In this document: in pieces, positions 31,518 through 43,566 of the stretch
Layout of the letters: each line of letters opens with the position of its first letter
Numbering within the stretch: position 1 is the first letter of the stretch
Origin: Podocnemis expansa
Lineage: Eukaryota; Chordata; Testudines; Podocnemididae
NCBI GenBank assembly: GCA_007922195.1
Contig: ML682128.1
Coordinates: 414,692-478,691 of the forward strand
Reading direction: 5' to 3'
DNA: 64,000 nt
Position numbers and translations under genes: made by a program
Notes under the pieces: generated by a model
Databases searched by the model: none
What the model was told of the DNA's origin: nothing
The model's input: the letters and a program-made list of their open reading frames with translations, nothing else

Positions 31518-33984
31518 TTTATGTTTCTCTTACTCCTACACAGGTCTTGAAAAAGTCAGGAAGAAGGTTCCTTGCCTTTTTTATCTTTTCAGCTAAAGTT
31601 TAACCATGCAACTGAGTCACTTTTTAAGTCAATGTATGAAGGCCTTTTCCAAAGAGCTGAAAGGGGAGTGGGACACAGAGAACTATTAATGCCCTTTATC
31701 ATACTTCCTCCTCAGGATGTTAATCCTGACCAACCAGAAGAGAATTCTACTATGTATGACTGCACAAGTGCTTTTGTCATTTTTGCTCTTCACCTATCTC
31801 AAAACTAGACTATTGATTGGAAATCCCTCTTTGAGGTAGGTGTGGAAGCTTGGAATGGAAAACAATTTCAGCATTCACAGCTTGGATTCCTGCCCTTAGC
31901 AAACACATTTGATGCTCATACATGGTCTCTTGGCTGCCTCCACTCTTGACCATGTGTTAGGATGGCATTGTGCCTGCTCAGATGTTGGTATGCCAGTTTC
32001 ACTAGGACATATAATAGATGCCAAACAAATTTGTCTGGTTTTATGCCTATTATTCTAAATTCAAAGTGCATGCTAATGCTAATCCATATTTTAACATTGT
32101 TACAGGGCCAAACTAGCTTCATTTTTGCTACATATATAATGAAAGAAATCCTACAGGAATCATCTCTATTAGTTTTACATAAACATGGCACAGTTTTGAG
32201 GATAGTGACTGGACATCTATCATTATTTGATATTGCTGAATGCACTTCAGGGTTTACTATAGGATTTTATTTTCAGATGTGTCTAAGAGAGTTAGAAGCA
32301 TCAACCCCATTGAAAGTTGCTTTTGAAAATCCCAGTCTTATAGAATGCAATTTTTCCCATGTTAAACATTTGGACTTATAAGACAGTTTATAAATTCTAT
32401 AGTATATGAAGTATAATAACCCTGGGAACAAAATCATAGGTATATATTGTGTGAAGATTTTGTGCAATATCTATAAAATAAATCTGATAGCTCTCAAGAT
32501 AATCATATAGACGCCCTTCTACTCAACTAACTATAGGCTTACCAATGACCCCATTTAAGTCTATGGCAAATTTACCATAGTGGTAGCATTCATGACTACC
32601 TCTTGTGTGAATGGCTTGAATCCTTGGAAAGAGAACATTGTGGTTTTGGACCTGCTGTCACCCCTGTCAAAACAAGTGTTATTCTAATGGACTGTGGATT
32701 TTAGACTAAATGTTTTGCATCTGCATGGAAAAGTCAGCAGATTTCCCCTTGTGTGATTGTTTTCCCCTACAGCATTGCAGCAGACCTGAAAACCTTTCAA
32801 TCAAAGGGGAAATCCCCTAATGACTGGTGATCCCTTCTCTGTCACCACACCACATGGGGAAGGGCCAGCCAATCAGCTGTGCATGATGAGGGGCTGTTTC
32901 CTTCCTCACTAGGACAGCATAATTATAACTCTCCCATATGTACACGAAGGACTGGAATATTACAGAAGCAATCATCCTTGTGTTCTCAGCTCCAGATGGG
33001 GAGCAGATGTTCCCTGATCTGCAGATCCCAGCTTTCCCTGACTTCTACCTTCCTCTTTCCTGTTGTCTCTCAGGCCTTGGTGAAGAACTTCTGAAGTGAT
33101 CTTCTACTCCAGATTAGGAGAAGGGGGAAATGAAGAAGCATCTCCAAAACTGCAGGAGGAGCTGAGAAAAGTGACACAGAGAGAGTGCAGAACAAATGTG
33201 GGCCTGGGGTCCAGTGGCAAATGTGAGGCTGGGTGAAGGGAATGCAGAATTAATTGATGTGGGATGGACAGAGGCTGGGTTGGAGCTGCAGAATGAATTA
33301 TTAGAAGTTTTTGTTTTGAGGAGGATCTGGAAGTCCTTATATCAACACACGTTTCTATGTAAATTTACATTTATATATGTAAATTCATATGTGTTTTTTG
33401 TCAGAAGTTGCTGCCATGCATGTATTCTTTAGTTAGTAGTCCTAAAAGAAATAAGCCTTGTGCAAAATAAAGATAAACATGATATATTTGCATATTAATA
33501 GCAAGTATTGATCAAGCTCAAAGGCAGATATGCAGGCATATGTAATTGTTCCAAAAAGCTGCTTTTAAGTCTTTGGTTTTGTGAAAAGCATGACAAGCAA
33601 ATACAGAGTTCTCACTTAGTAATCTTAGCTGTTTTTTTTTAAATTTGTTTCTTTTTGAAATATACCAGAGGGCTAAGTAAAGGTCGCCATGTGAACTTCA
33701 AATCTAAAATCTCTGTCTTTTCTAGTTTAAAATCTCAGCCTCAAACATGCCACAGCTTTTTATTTGTGCAATTACACAGACATTTCACAAGAGCACAAAA
33801 TCCATATTATAAAATGGTATGAAGTAACTCTCAGAAGCTACATTAGGCATATGGCATACCTTGTGAGCAATATTGTGTGGGAAGACTTTGTCCTTGCAAC
33901 CAAACCTGCTGTTTTATGTGGACTGAGATGGCTCTCCCCATGAAAACTTACTCCCTGAAACAAATCCATGTGTTGTCCACCATG
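31518..33984. other. Mostly unique AT-rich sequence
   Basis: No gene or repeat is recognised. The open stretch at 31962-32381 (139 codons) and its opposite-strand partner have no known similarity and no splice context. Confidence 0.4.
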
Positions 33985-34300
33985 CTTGTAATGAAAAGTT
34001 GTGTTTGCCAGAGCCGTAACGCTTTGTTTCAGAGCCCGGGGCGCATTCTGATTGGAACATGCCTATTGCAATTGACAGTGCTTGGGGCCAGTGGCACGAA
34101 ACACGCCCTTTAATAGAGTGGCTCTATCGACTATTGGGCAAAGCTCCATTCGCCCCGCTGTAGTTATGGCCCTGGTGTTTTCTGTGGAAAATGAAGACAA
34201 TGTGTCATTAGTCAGTTGCATAAAAATTGGCATCTGGAAGATACACAAAGCAAATATGATACTTTCATGTCTCTCTTTATGACACAAACCAGAAACAGAC
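33985..34300. other. Candidate conserved non-coding element
   Basis: Within AT-rich unique DNA this stretch has balanced composition, retained CpGs (GGGGCGCATTCTGATTGG, GGCACGAAACACGCCC, CTATCGACTATTGGGC) and no repeat signature. These are features of conserved enhancers, and GATTGG/TATTGGGC resemble CCAAT-box cores. No frame is convincingly coding. Conservation cannot be judged from one sequence. Confidence 0.3.
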
Positions 34301-37300
34301 ATCTAACTCGCATAACTTAAGATTCAGTAACAGGTAGGAAAAGAAGATTGTTACATTTAACCTTCACACTAAGAGAACATTATAAGGTCAGGAGACCTTG
34401 CTGATGGGTGGTAGATAGGCACATGCACCAGCTGTAGCATACAAAATAAACATAAGGGTGAATGTGTTATTAAATGTGGGCTGCAAGATGGAATGTGACC
34501 TTCAACTATTTCCTGCATGTAGTGCAGATTTAAAGTTTAACTGCTTTAGCCTTTAGAGAACTGGAGGAGTATATATTTGTTTTCAGTTTCTCTTCCTCTC
34601 CTCTCCACCTACAAAGAGCCCTCTCCACCCCAGAACCCTCTCAGTTGCTATTTCTTCTCCAGCTCTTTCAGCAGAAAGAAACTCTTCTCATCTTCCAAGT
34701 GTCTCTCCTGTGGGCAAATCTACACTTCAGTTGGAGCTGTGATTGCTGTTTATTTAGGCTTACCCACACTAGATTTAATCTAAATAGTGAGACTAAGAAG
34801 AGCCTTGAAGATGGGGCACGATGGATCCCAGCATAGGTTAGCAGTGCAAATACAGGGCTAGGGTTCCAGGCAGGCTTATGCAGTCCACTACAGGGTCTAT
34901 GCCACTGCATATTCCTTGCTGTTCTTAACTGCACTAGCTAAATTAAAGGGCCAGGTATGTCTACTGGAGCTGTAATCACACCTCTTATTTCAGTATAGAG
35001 ATATGTGAGAAAATTTGGAACCTCTGCAGAGCATCACAACTGCAGCAGGCCAAAAAGCCAGCATTCCACAGCCTGAAAAAACCTGAGGTTTTTTCATACA
35101 GTTTAGTTCTGCATCAGAGTAAAAGCTAGACTTTTTGAAATTTTTCATCAAAAAATAAGATGGTCAAGAGAAAAACCCACCCTTGACTAGCCTAGTGTCT
35201 AAGGATATTATCTAAAATGTGGGAGGTTCAAGTCCTTACTCAGACAGACTTTTCTCTCTCACTTTGATCAGAAATTCCATCCTGGACACAAGAAACCTTT
35301 CTGACAAAATGTTTACAGAAACCAACACATTTTCTCAAAAGATTTTGGTTGTTTTTGATAGGCATTTGCCAGCAAAAAACATTTTATTGAAAAATTCCTA
35401 ACCCACACCAATTATCTCTAGTCAGCCTCCATCCTGCTGCCAGATTGCCTCTCTTGCTTTGTCTATATCCATGGTAGTTGCCTACCCATATCTCCTAGAT
35501 GGTTGATCTCAGCCAACTGGCCTCTTTCTGCTGAATCCTAGCCCAAAGATGATATTGAGAAACACCATATTGGTAGCAGGTCACTTCAGGAGAGCTATGC
35601 TGTGACTCACTGAGGGTTTGGGAAAATGGGTAGGCGAGATGTCAGGACATGCTTCAGTCAAATGACTCCATCTGCCCTGCTTCCTCACTGCTGGAATTCC
35701 TCCCTAATACCTGTCATAATATTTCTACAGAAAAATCTAGGAATTAGTCCCGAGGCATCACATCCTTACAGATTAGCTAACAAACTAAAAATTAACCATT
35801 ACCTCTAATAGTGCAAAGGTGCATTCAGTGAGGTGTTTGACTGCATTGAACATAGGCACGTGTTTGACAATTAAGCCCTTTATGGCAGACTTCAGCCTTG
35901 AGTTAATTTTCATGGTGTGCTGGTATAGTGGCCAAAGAATTAGTGGGAAAGGGTTAATGATATAACTGTCTTACAGGGCTGTGTGGTGGCGCAGACAGTT
36001 CAAAAACCAAATTATTTACTATCATAGGATGCACCAGCAAACTCACAAAGCTTGGATTTAGCTTTCTGATCCTTTCCTTTGTGGTTCCAATCTGGACCAC
36101 CTCCAGGCCAAATCTAATACAGGAATGTGTTTCTAAAGCTTACCTTGATCTTTCTTCCATTTATGCTAAAGTGCAAATTGCAAGTAAGATGCCTATTTGT
36201 CCTGATATCACAGCTTTAATAGTATTTTAAAAATATAAATTTGAATGCCAATGTAAAGTCTAGTGCCTTTTCCTGATATTAATATTTTGTCCTAAAATAA
36301 ATCCTCTGAAAAGTGTTCGAGTATCATACTCTAATTTCATTTTATATCGTACACAGTTTTATAGCTCACAGAGTTCAGGCTCTTAAATCAGATCTCCAAA
36401 ATATTATGTAGTTCCACCACAGTCTTGTGTCCCCTTTTGTTAACTGCAGTAAGCAGAGTTCAGTTTCTTTATTTGGTCATTATCTATGTTTCTCTTTCCT
36501 TACTGTGTGTTGAAGTGCCCATAAACTACAAAGATGGTCAGCAGAAAAATAGCAGAACCTGAGGAAAAAGTGGGCAACAGTTTTAATGAATATGTGCATA
36601 CAATTTTATTATTCCTGTTGGGTTTTTTTACTGAAATTTCGAGAGGGTTGGCAGAAAGCCAAAATTAAAAAAAAAAAAATCTAGCCACTCTAATGGATTA
36701 CATCCTGATACTTCTTGATTCTGGCAGGAAGAAACAGGTTGAGTAGAGTTTCAGACACAGTCATCCAGGACTGAAATGAGAATGAAAATCACCTCTTTAA
36801 CTAACAGTGATAGTTTTCTTGTAAAATGAAGCAGGCAGAAAAGAAAATAATGGCAATCCCAGCTGATATCTTACATCATTTGGTAATACATTATTTTAGA
36901 ATTTTGCACTGATTCATATACTAATGCTTTCATATCTTCTACTTTATAACCACAGCTTATTTATAACCCAAAGGTACATTAAACATTTTTTATTACTTCT
37001 GATGAGCTATTAAATGAATCTTTTGACTCAGCAACACCATAATTGACAATGCTACAACTTTAATTTAATACAGTAACCAAAATGAATTAAAATGCGTCCC
37101 TTCCTTGATCTCTCCCTTTCACCAAACGCACACGCACACGTGCACACACATACCCACTCATCATCAAGTAAGCAGTAATGGCAAGAGCAAACAAAATGCT
37201 ATCCATGAATCTGTACATCCCTCATCACAGGATATCCATAATACTCTTAGCTCCTTATCATGGCTACTGAAACACATTGCAAAGTAAAGACATTAGATAT

Positions 37301-37470
37301 ACCTGCACTAAATCAAAACAGAAGGTCAGACATGCAATAATCACAATAGTAAATTGATCTGCAGTTAAAGTTTCCATGGCTTAATGGGGAGAATTAAAGG
37401 ATACTATGGCAAACTAAACATGGAACCTTTGGAATTTCAGTATTTAAAATCATACCAATTATTCTAAACA
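34301..37470. other. Unique AT-rich sequence
   Basis: No gene or repeat is recognised apart from an A-run near 36670 and a short CA-rich stretch at 37128-37148. Confidence 0.4.
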
Positions 37471-37472
37471 CT

Positions 37473-37473
37473 G

Positions 37474-37528
<55 letters not shown>
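37473..37528. repeat. (GATA)n microsatellite
   Basis: About thirteen GATA units, a second array besides 17397-17446. Confidence 0.97.
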
Positions 37529-37684
37529 CTCATATGGCATTTAGATACCTGAAAAACTTTGCAGAGGAGAAGCAATAGTTTTCCTATTCAGTTCTCTGTG
37601 TAAGGGATTGCTGGGCGTTAGCCATCAAAATAAGGGAGGCTGCTGAGCAGAATACACAAGAGAAACATGTGGAACCCTTTGAAG

Positions 37685-38110
37685 TAAGGGCTTGGAAATT
37701 TGAGAATCTGGGCTTCTGTTCCCCAGTTTGCCTCTGACTTGCTTTATGACCACATTCCAAAGGGGCAGCCTTGTTAGTGTAGTCGAGCAAAAAAAAAAAA
37801 AAAAAAAAAGGAGTCCTGGAGCACTTAAAGACTAACAGATTTATTTTTTGCATGAGATTTCATGGGAGAAAATCCCACTTCATCAGATGCTTTAAAGATG
37901 GGGGAACTTACAGAATGGAAGTTCCCTCAAACTTCAAAGCATCTGACGAAGCGGGATTTCTCCCATGAAAGCTCATGAGAAAAATAAATCTGTTAGTCTT
38001 TAAGTGCCCCAGGACGCCTTGTTTTTTTTTTTTTTATGATCACAGCAAGTTACTTGGGGCCAGATTTTCAAAACTGGCCTCTGATTTTAGGTGCCTCAAT
38101 GTACATCCAC
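37685..38110 (+). repeat. MIR-like SINE split by a Penelope insertion
   Basis: CTGTTCCCCAGTTTGCCTCT and GACTTGCTTTATGACC, then GCAAGTTACTTGG, are the successive words of a MIR core. The Penelope pair at 37755-38032 lies between them. The part after 38060 is less certain. Confidence 0.5.
37755..38032. mobile_element. Head-to-head pair of Penelope-like 3' ends with target duplication
   Basis: The left arm (minus) begins with GCCTTGTTAGTGTAGTCGAG and an A-run, the complete 3' terminus in reverse. The right arm (plus, from about 37929) runs AAGCATCTGACGAAGC, CTCCCATGAAAGCTCATGAG and AATAAATCTGTTAGTCTTTA to a T-run. TTTATGACCACA (37743-37754) and TTTATGATCACA (38033-38044) flank the pair, eleven of twelve bases alike. 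The pair therefore arrived as one insertion, into a MIR-like SINE. Confidence 0.8.
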
Positions 38111-39169
38111 AAGTGGATCTCAATTTTTCAGTGTTCCTGTTACAGCAAAGTGAAGGCAGTGGGAATTAAGAGGATTCAGCCCTTGTCCAGGATTCAGCCC
38201 ATGTTGTATTAATTGAAGCAGTTTTCAAAAGACAGGGTAGACCAGAAATACTATGTTTGGACTGCTGATCAGAGTATCACCACATCACACTACTCATTCC
38301 TCAGTACAAGCTGTCCTCAGAATGTTTTGACAGCTGAGCATAGTTGTCGCTTATGAGAAAATTCTGTCACCTGCTCAGAAAATAGAGCATTTGGGGATAT
38401 TCTTTAATAATATGCTAGGAAAAGTTTTCTCACTTCTCAGAATGGAGGAAAAAAGTTGCTTCTTTTAGACATATAATGATAGCACAAAAGATTTGAAAAA
38501 GGCTACTGTAACTGAACTGTTCCAGGAAATGTCTCCTTAAGGCATCCTGATGTCTTTTTAAAAAGTCCTTCCATGGATGAAATATAATAAATAATTGTAT
38601 TTGTGAATCTCATAGAGTTCAGGGTTTATGTATCTTTCAAATTATTTTTGGATTTAGACAAGTAGATACAATTTAAGAACCCCCTTTTTTCTTATAACTT
38701 AAATCTGTTGCCCAGATTCTCTGAGTTGTCTGGTGTAAATCCAGAGTAACCCCACTGGTTCCATGTAAAGTTATGACATGAACCTTTCAAAAATTAAGGT
38801 TGCTGGAGCAATCTTAACTCTTGCCCTTGTGCATGCATTTATGAGGTGGCTTTTTACTACATGATCATATATTATTTTCCTCACAGGCCGCCTCCTTCAA
38901 TACATTTAGGATCTGCGAAAGAGGCAGGATTTTTCTATTTAATCTTACCCAAATTGTCTGAAGTGTGGTATCTTATAGTATACTGCAAATTCTGCAGTTC
39001 CCCATGATAACCAAAGCAGGTGTGTTGTTTTCCAGATGCAACATGATTGTGATCTAAGATGGTGGAAATCAAAGTCAAACCAAATTTTCTTGCAAGATTT
39101 CCAGCATTTGGGGCCGAAGTTTTGTGCAATTTTGGTGCCATTTCACAAGTTATTGGGCTCAATTCACAA
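38111..39169. other. Unique sequence
   Basis: No feature is firmly recognised. A minus-strand open stretch at 38935-39366 overlaps the LINE tail that follows and is not considered a gene. Confidence 0.4.
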
Positions 39170-39248
39170 GTAACTAGATGAAATTCAATAACTTGCAATA
39201 TATAGGAATGGTCCTTTCTGGCCTTAAACTCTATGAATCTATGAACCC
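39170..39248 (+). mobile_element. CR1-group LINE or SINE tail
   Basis: AGATGAAATTCAATAACTTG, GGAATGGTCCTTTCTGGCC and CTATGAATCTATGAA are the usual words of a CR1-type 3' end. Confidence 0.6.
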
Positions 39249-39679
39249 TAATCTTTCTCCTAATTTGGCCTAAAATGTGAACCCCAAACTCTAGCTTAAA
39301 TCTATTTTGAAATTGAATAGCACTTCCTTGGTTCATCTTTAACATTTGTTTGAGAAACTGACCCAAATTAAGACACTAAATCAAAGGGACTAGTCTGGAA
39401 TCAAAACTCAAATCTGGATATAAATTCACATTTATACCTACCTCTAAAATAAATTGAAGCAAAACCGTGAACCCTAGGCTGAGAGGGTTCCAAATTCTAG
39501 AGTTCATGTCCATCTCTTTTATACAGGTAGAGGGTTTTTTTTATTATGTTGCATCAAATCTTTTAGTTTGACTAATGACATTTAATTGTTCTGCAGGTTA
39601 CTTGTCTATCAAATTACTGCAGGAATATGGTGATTATGTGATAGATTTTTAAACTCCTTTATTAACCATCATTCTGTGG

Positions 39680-39945
39680 AGGAGAAAGATCTTGTGGTTA
39701 AGGCGCTGGGATGCAGTGTTCCCATGTGACCTTAGGCCACCCACTTACCTTCACTGTGCTTCCACTCTCCATCTATAAAGTGAGACTTAGAATCTTCCCT
39801 TTCTTCCCACTCTTTGTCTGCCTTGTCCAGTTAACCTGTCAGGTCTTTGGGGGCAAGGACAAACCCTTATTATGTGTCTGTGTAGTGCCTGGCATAATGG
39901 GGCTCAGCTCTTGGCTGTGGATTTTGTAGCATAGATAATTAAACG
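39680..39945 (+). repeat. MIR-like SINE
   Basis: TTGTGGTTAAGGCGCTGGGA, ATGTGACCTTAGGCCACCCA, CTCCATCTATAAAGTGAGA and GGTCTTTGGGGGCAAGGACA follow the order of a MIR-type element with a long tail ending GTAGTGCCTGGCATAATGGGG. The 5' tRNA-like head is eroded. Confidence 0.65.
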
Positions 39946-40084
39946 TAATGTTCATAATCCTACCATACATATTGTACTAAATTTTCATGTACATAGCAAT
40001 ATATGCCATATCTCCATTTCACAGGAGAAAGCAAATGAACATCTGCCCATGAATGGCTCACTTTTTGTTTGTTTTGATCCATGT

Positions 40085-40215
40085 ACAAATTAGAAACTAC
40101 AGGAAGACAATACATGATTCAGTCATGGCGATCGCTTTTGATTACAACAAAAGCTGATGGGGTCGTCAGTGAATCAGTTTGCTGGTGTTTCATGAGTTGC
40201 TTAAAAAACGCAAGA
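40085..40215. other. Candidate conserved non-coding element
   Basis: The stretch around CATGGCGATCGCTTTTGATT and GGGGTCGTCAGTGAATCAG retains CpGs in AT-rich surroundings and contains no repeat words. The call is based on texture alone. Confidence 0.25.
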
Positions 40216-41847
40216 CCTGATGAATATTTTCTTTTTTTAAGATTGTAACTGACATATTAATCCAGTCCTTCAAGTTCTGTGCTATGCCCACAGTCTCATT
40301 TGCTCTTATCGCTCCTTCCTGTATCTTATACATTTGGGAACTCTACAGTAAAACGTCACTGTCAGAAAGAGGGGCATGTCCATCAGTTTATCGGCCCTGA
40401 CTATCACTGAGACATAGAATTCCACAAGTGCGTGCCTCTTAACCTGAAATGAGCAGAAGGTCACTGTAATTGTGTGAGTGGAGTTCTGCAACAGGCATTG
40501 CAAACATTTCTCTCATTGGTGGTAAATATCTGGGAAATCTCACTGCATTTTTGGCACAGTAAACCTTATGTGCAGCTATAGAGATAAACCATGGCTCATT
40601 CAACTGCTATGAGTTTCACATTAACTGCATCATTTTAATTTTTTTAATAAATATTAAGACAGCTATGAATTCCAAAGGATAGGCCACATATTAACAGCAT
40701 GTACTCAGCAAGCCAAAGGAGATCACAGCTCCTTGTCCATGGAATTTCAGTTTGTCTCAGTGATTAAAACAGATTGGTGGTGTGAATTGTTAAACTGTGC
40801 TGTTGATCGTTAGTCATTCACTAAAGGCAAATACTGATACCTAGCCTTTCTGTTCTTTGCCTATAGTCAACTGCACTGACAAATGTTCTAAAAAGAATAA
40901 AAAGGGCATAACCAATATTGGGTTTTCTTCCATGTTTAGTTGTTGGAAACTATTTATCAGTTTGCAAAATAAAGCAAATGTTTGAATGAGAAAGCTTGAC
41001 ATTTTTTAAAAGTGTTTTTGACCATATCGTTGTGCATCCTGTAGTAGAATCACACAGTGCAGTAGACAGGAAAGGAATTAGGTGTGAGCAAAAACACTAC
41101 CTCTGAGTGATTGTGAATGTGGAAGGACTAGAGAAGAGTCAAGTCAGTTATAATACACTGTAATTTCTTCCTGGTTATCACAGTTATATGAAAAACCTTT
41201 TAATTTATTTCCTTTGTCACATGTACTCAGTGAGCTTCAGCAGCCAGGGTCAAGATTTTAGACGGCAGAGCCAACTCATGTCTCTTGGCATGGCTCTTGC
41301 TTGGCTCATTTTCAAGCTTTCTGGCTGCCCTGGGTGTAGATGACATCCACATACATCTCCCTCTCATAAAGACTGGCCTTTGAAAGAGAGCCTACAGACT
41401 CTTCTGCTGGTTTATGTTAACTAAGAATCTCAAATGATGCTGCAGGATTTGAAACTGATGGCCCTGTGTCCCTGGAGGAAACTTTACGTGCTAGTTGCCG
41501 AAGTCTCAGATTCTTAAGCAAACTCAAAAGCAATGCAGTGCAAAGATATTCATTTGGAACTGAAAATTTAGCTCTTGACTCCTGATTTCTTTATTTTTTT
41601 TCTGCAAACATAAGTCATGGTAATGATTTAGAGGATGTTAACACTGGCTTGCAGCAGACACATTTTCTTCCTTGATATGCTTTGTTATCTGATTTTTTTT
41701 TTTCACAAAGATTTTCAGAGGCACACCTTAGGTACCTTGTTGCTCTTCATGCCTTAGAAAATCTTATTTACTAACACCCTTACTTCCCTGCTGGACATTC
41801 AAATTATTTGAAACCATCAAACTGTGCACACAATATATAATTTGCTT
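40216..41847. other. Unique AT-rich sequence
   Basis: No feature is recognised. Confidence 0.4.
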
Positions 41848-41970
41848 AGACTATAAACTCTTCGAAGCAGAGACGGTCTTGTTCTGTGTTGGACAGCACG
41901 TAGAAAAGTAGCACCCTCTTCTATGACTGGGGCCACTAGGCAGTATAGTAGTACACATAATAAAAGTAAT
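41848..41970 (+). repeat. MIR-like SINE tail
   Basis: GACTATAAACTCTTCGAAGC, CAGAGACGGTCTTGTTCTGT and ATGACTGGGGCCACTAGGCA match the tail of the repeat at 61470, which is in the opposite orientation. Confidence 0.6.
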
Positions 41971-42079
41971 AAGGAATAGCTTTCAGATATAACCTCTATG
42001 AATGTCTTGCTCTTGTCCTTATTCTCCCACACTGTTCCTTCTAGCGCCTGTCACACTCGTCGTCTGTTGTATCTTGTCT

Positions 42080-42215
42080 CAGGCCTTGTCTACGTTATGA
42101 AAGTAAGTCAACTTACGTGGGGTTGACTTACAGTCACTCTGTTAATTATTGTGGTGGCTGATGTCCACACTACCCTGCTTGGATCAGTGGTGTACATCTT
42201 CACCAGGAGTGTTTC
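42080..42215. mobile_element. MITE left end (fragment)
   Basis: GGCCTTGTCTACGTTATGAA, AAGTCAACTTACG and GGTTGACTTAC resemble a MITE terminus with 'TCTAC' ends. No right end was found. Confidence 0.35.
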
Positions 42216-42560
42216 CACAAACTAAATGGGGCAGAGTGGGGAGCTGAGAGCTAGGTCTCGCAGTTCTGCTAGCAGATCCCGCCAGGAGATGAGGGAAACT
42301 GCCCAGAGCTTCTCGTCTCGGGGGACCAGGGTCTAGCTGCCCTGACATCTTACCACCCACTCCTACTGCTCTCTGCAGAAACCAGCTAGCCTTGTAAATT
42401 TCAGCTAGGCCAGGAATGGGGGCAAGCCCTATGGGCTTCTTGTCCTGCTCCCAGACTGAAGCAGGGTACAGCTACTCAACTTTCCAGATGAACGGGGCAG
42501 CTGGACTCTAGTGGCTGGACCTTCTTGTCATTTTCATGGATTCAGTTACTGCAGTGATTT

Positions 42561-42735
42561 AAGGGCATGTCTACATAGCAGTAAAACTCCCACAGGCCTG
42601 TGTTCACTGAACTGGGCTCTCAGAGCTTAGGTTGCAGGATAATAAAGCTGTAGTGTAGACATTTGTGCTTAGGCTGTAGTTCAGGCTCTGGGAAGCTCCC
42701 CATCTTGGGATGCAAACTTCTGATAACCCCTGGAA
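42561..42735. mobile_element. MITE fragment with repeated GTCTACA/TGTAGAC words
   Basis: GGGCATGTCTACATAGCAGT and TAAAGCTGTAGTGTAGACAT are inverted relative to each other. A CTCAGAGCTTAGGTTGC stretch lies between, and GCTTAGGCTGTAGTTCAGGC follows. It looks like half of a longer palindromic element. Confidence 0.4.
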
Positions 42736-43443
42736 GAAGCCTGCTGTGCTCTGTAAGGAACGCAGTTTCCAAATTTTTTTAAAAAGTAGAGTTATGACAA
42801 CTTTTCTGATGTCTGATACCCAAAGAATGCCAGGAATGTTGAACTCATAGGCTTTTTGCTGTCCAAAATCTCCTGATCAAAATTCACCCTACTTATTTAG
42901 TTCACTATCAGTGTAGTCTCCGCAAACTCGCCCACTATTCTTCTTAATATATTTTGATTTGTCATGTCACAGCATGTCTGTCTAACACGGTATCATGGAA
43001 CAAGAGTTGAAAGTATCACTCCCTTGATAATGGAAGGAGCTGCAAGGATGCAACAATGCACCTTTCAGTAACACTGTTTGTTTTAGTGGCACTCACTCCA
43101 ATCTCTCTGTTTAGACTGGCTGACTAATGTAATTTCTAGGCAAGTTACTGGCATGAAGGAAAGTTATTGCTGTGGTGGCTAAAAATAACAGGAATTTCCC
43201 CATTATTATTCCATTATAAACAAATGGCATGGCCACTCTGAAAGTGATCCTTACCTACAATTAATGTGGGAATTCACAACTCCAAAGGGGGACTGCTTAA
43301 ATTCTTTAATAAGTGTTTGGTGAAGATCCATCCTGTAAATTTGTATCCAAATTCTAGACACTTCATAATCCACCTATTTCTTCACTGTCTGAAAAGTTTG
43401 TGATGAAAACCCTCCTCCAAGAGAATCTCTTTTTTAATACTTA
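42736..43443. other. Unique sequence
   Basis: No feature is recognised. Confidence 0.4.
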
Positions 43444-43566
43444 GGGGGTAGCCGCGTTAGTCTCCATACAGCAAAAGCAATAAGAGTCCTGTGGCACCTT
43501 ATGGACTAACAGATTTCTTTGGGCATAAGCTTTTGTGGGCTCACACCCACTTCATCAGATGCATCC
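43444..43566 (-). mobile_element. Penelope-like 3' tail, second subfamily
   Basis: GGGGTAGCCGCGTTAGTCTC, AGTCCTGTGGCACCTTATGG, GGCATAAGCTTTTGTGGGCT and ACCCACTTCATCAGATGCAT are the tail of the copy at 63298, in the same orientation. Only the extreme 3' end is present. Confidence 0.7.

Noticed and set aside
31962..32381. A 139-codon frame in unique DNA
   Set aside because: No recognisable domain, an overlapping antisense frame of similar length, AT-rich sequence and no splice sites that make sense.
38935..39366. A 143-codon minus-strand frame
   Set aside because: Overlaps the reverse strand of a CR1-type tail; no known domain.
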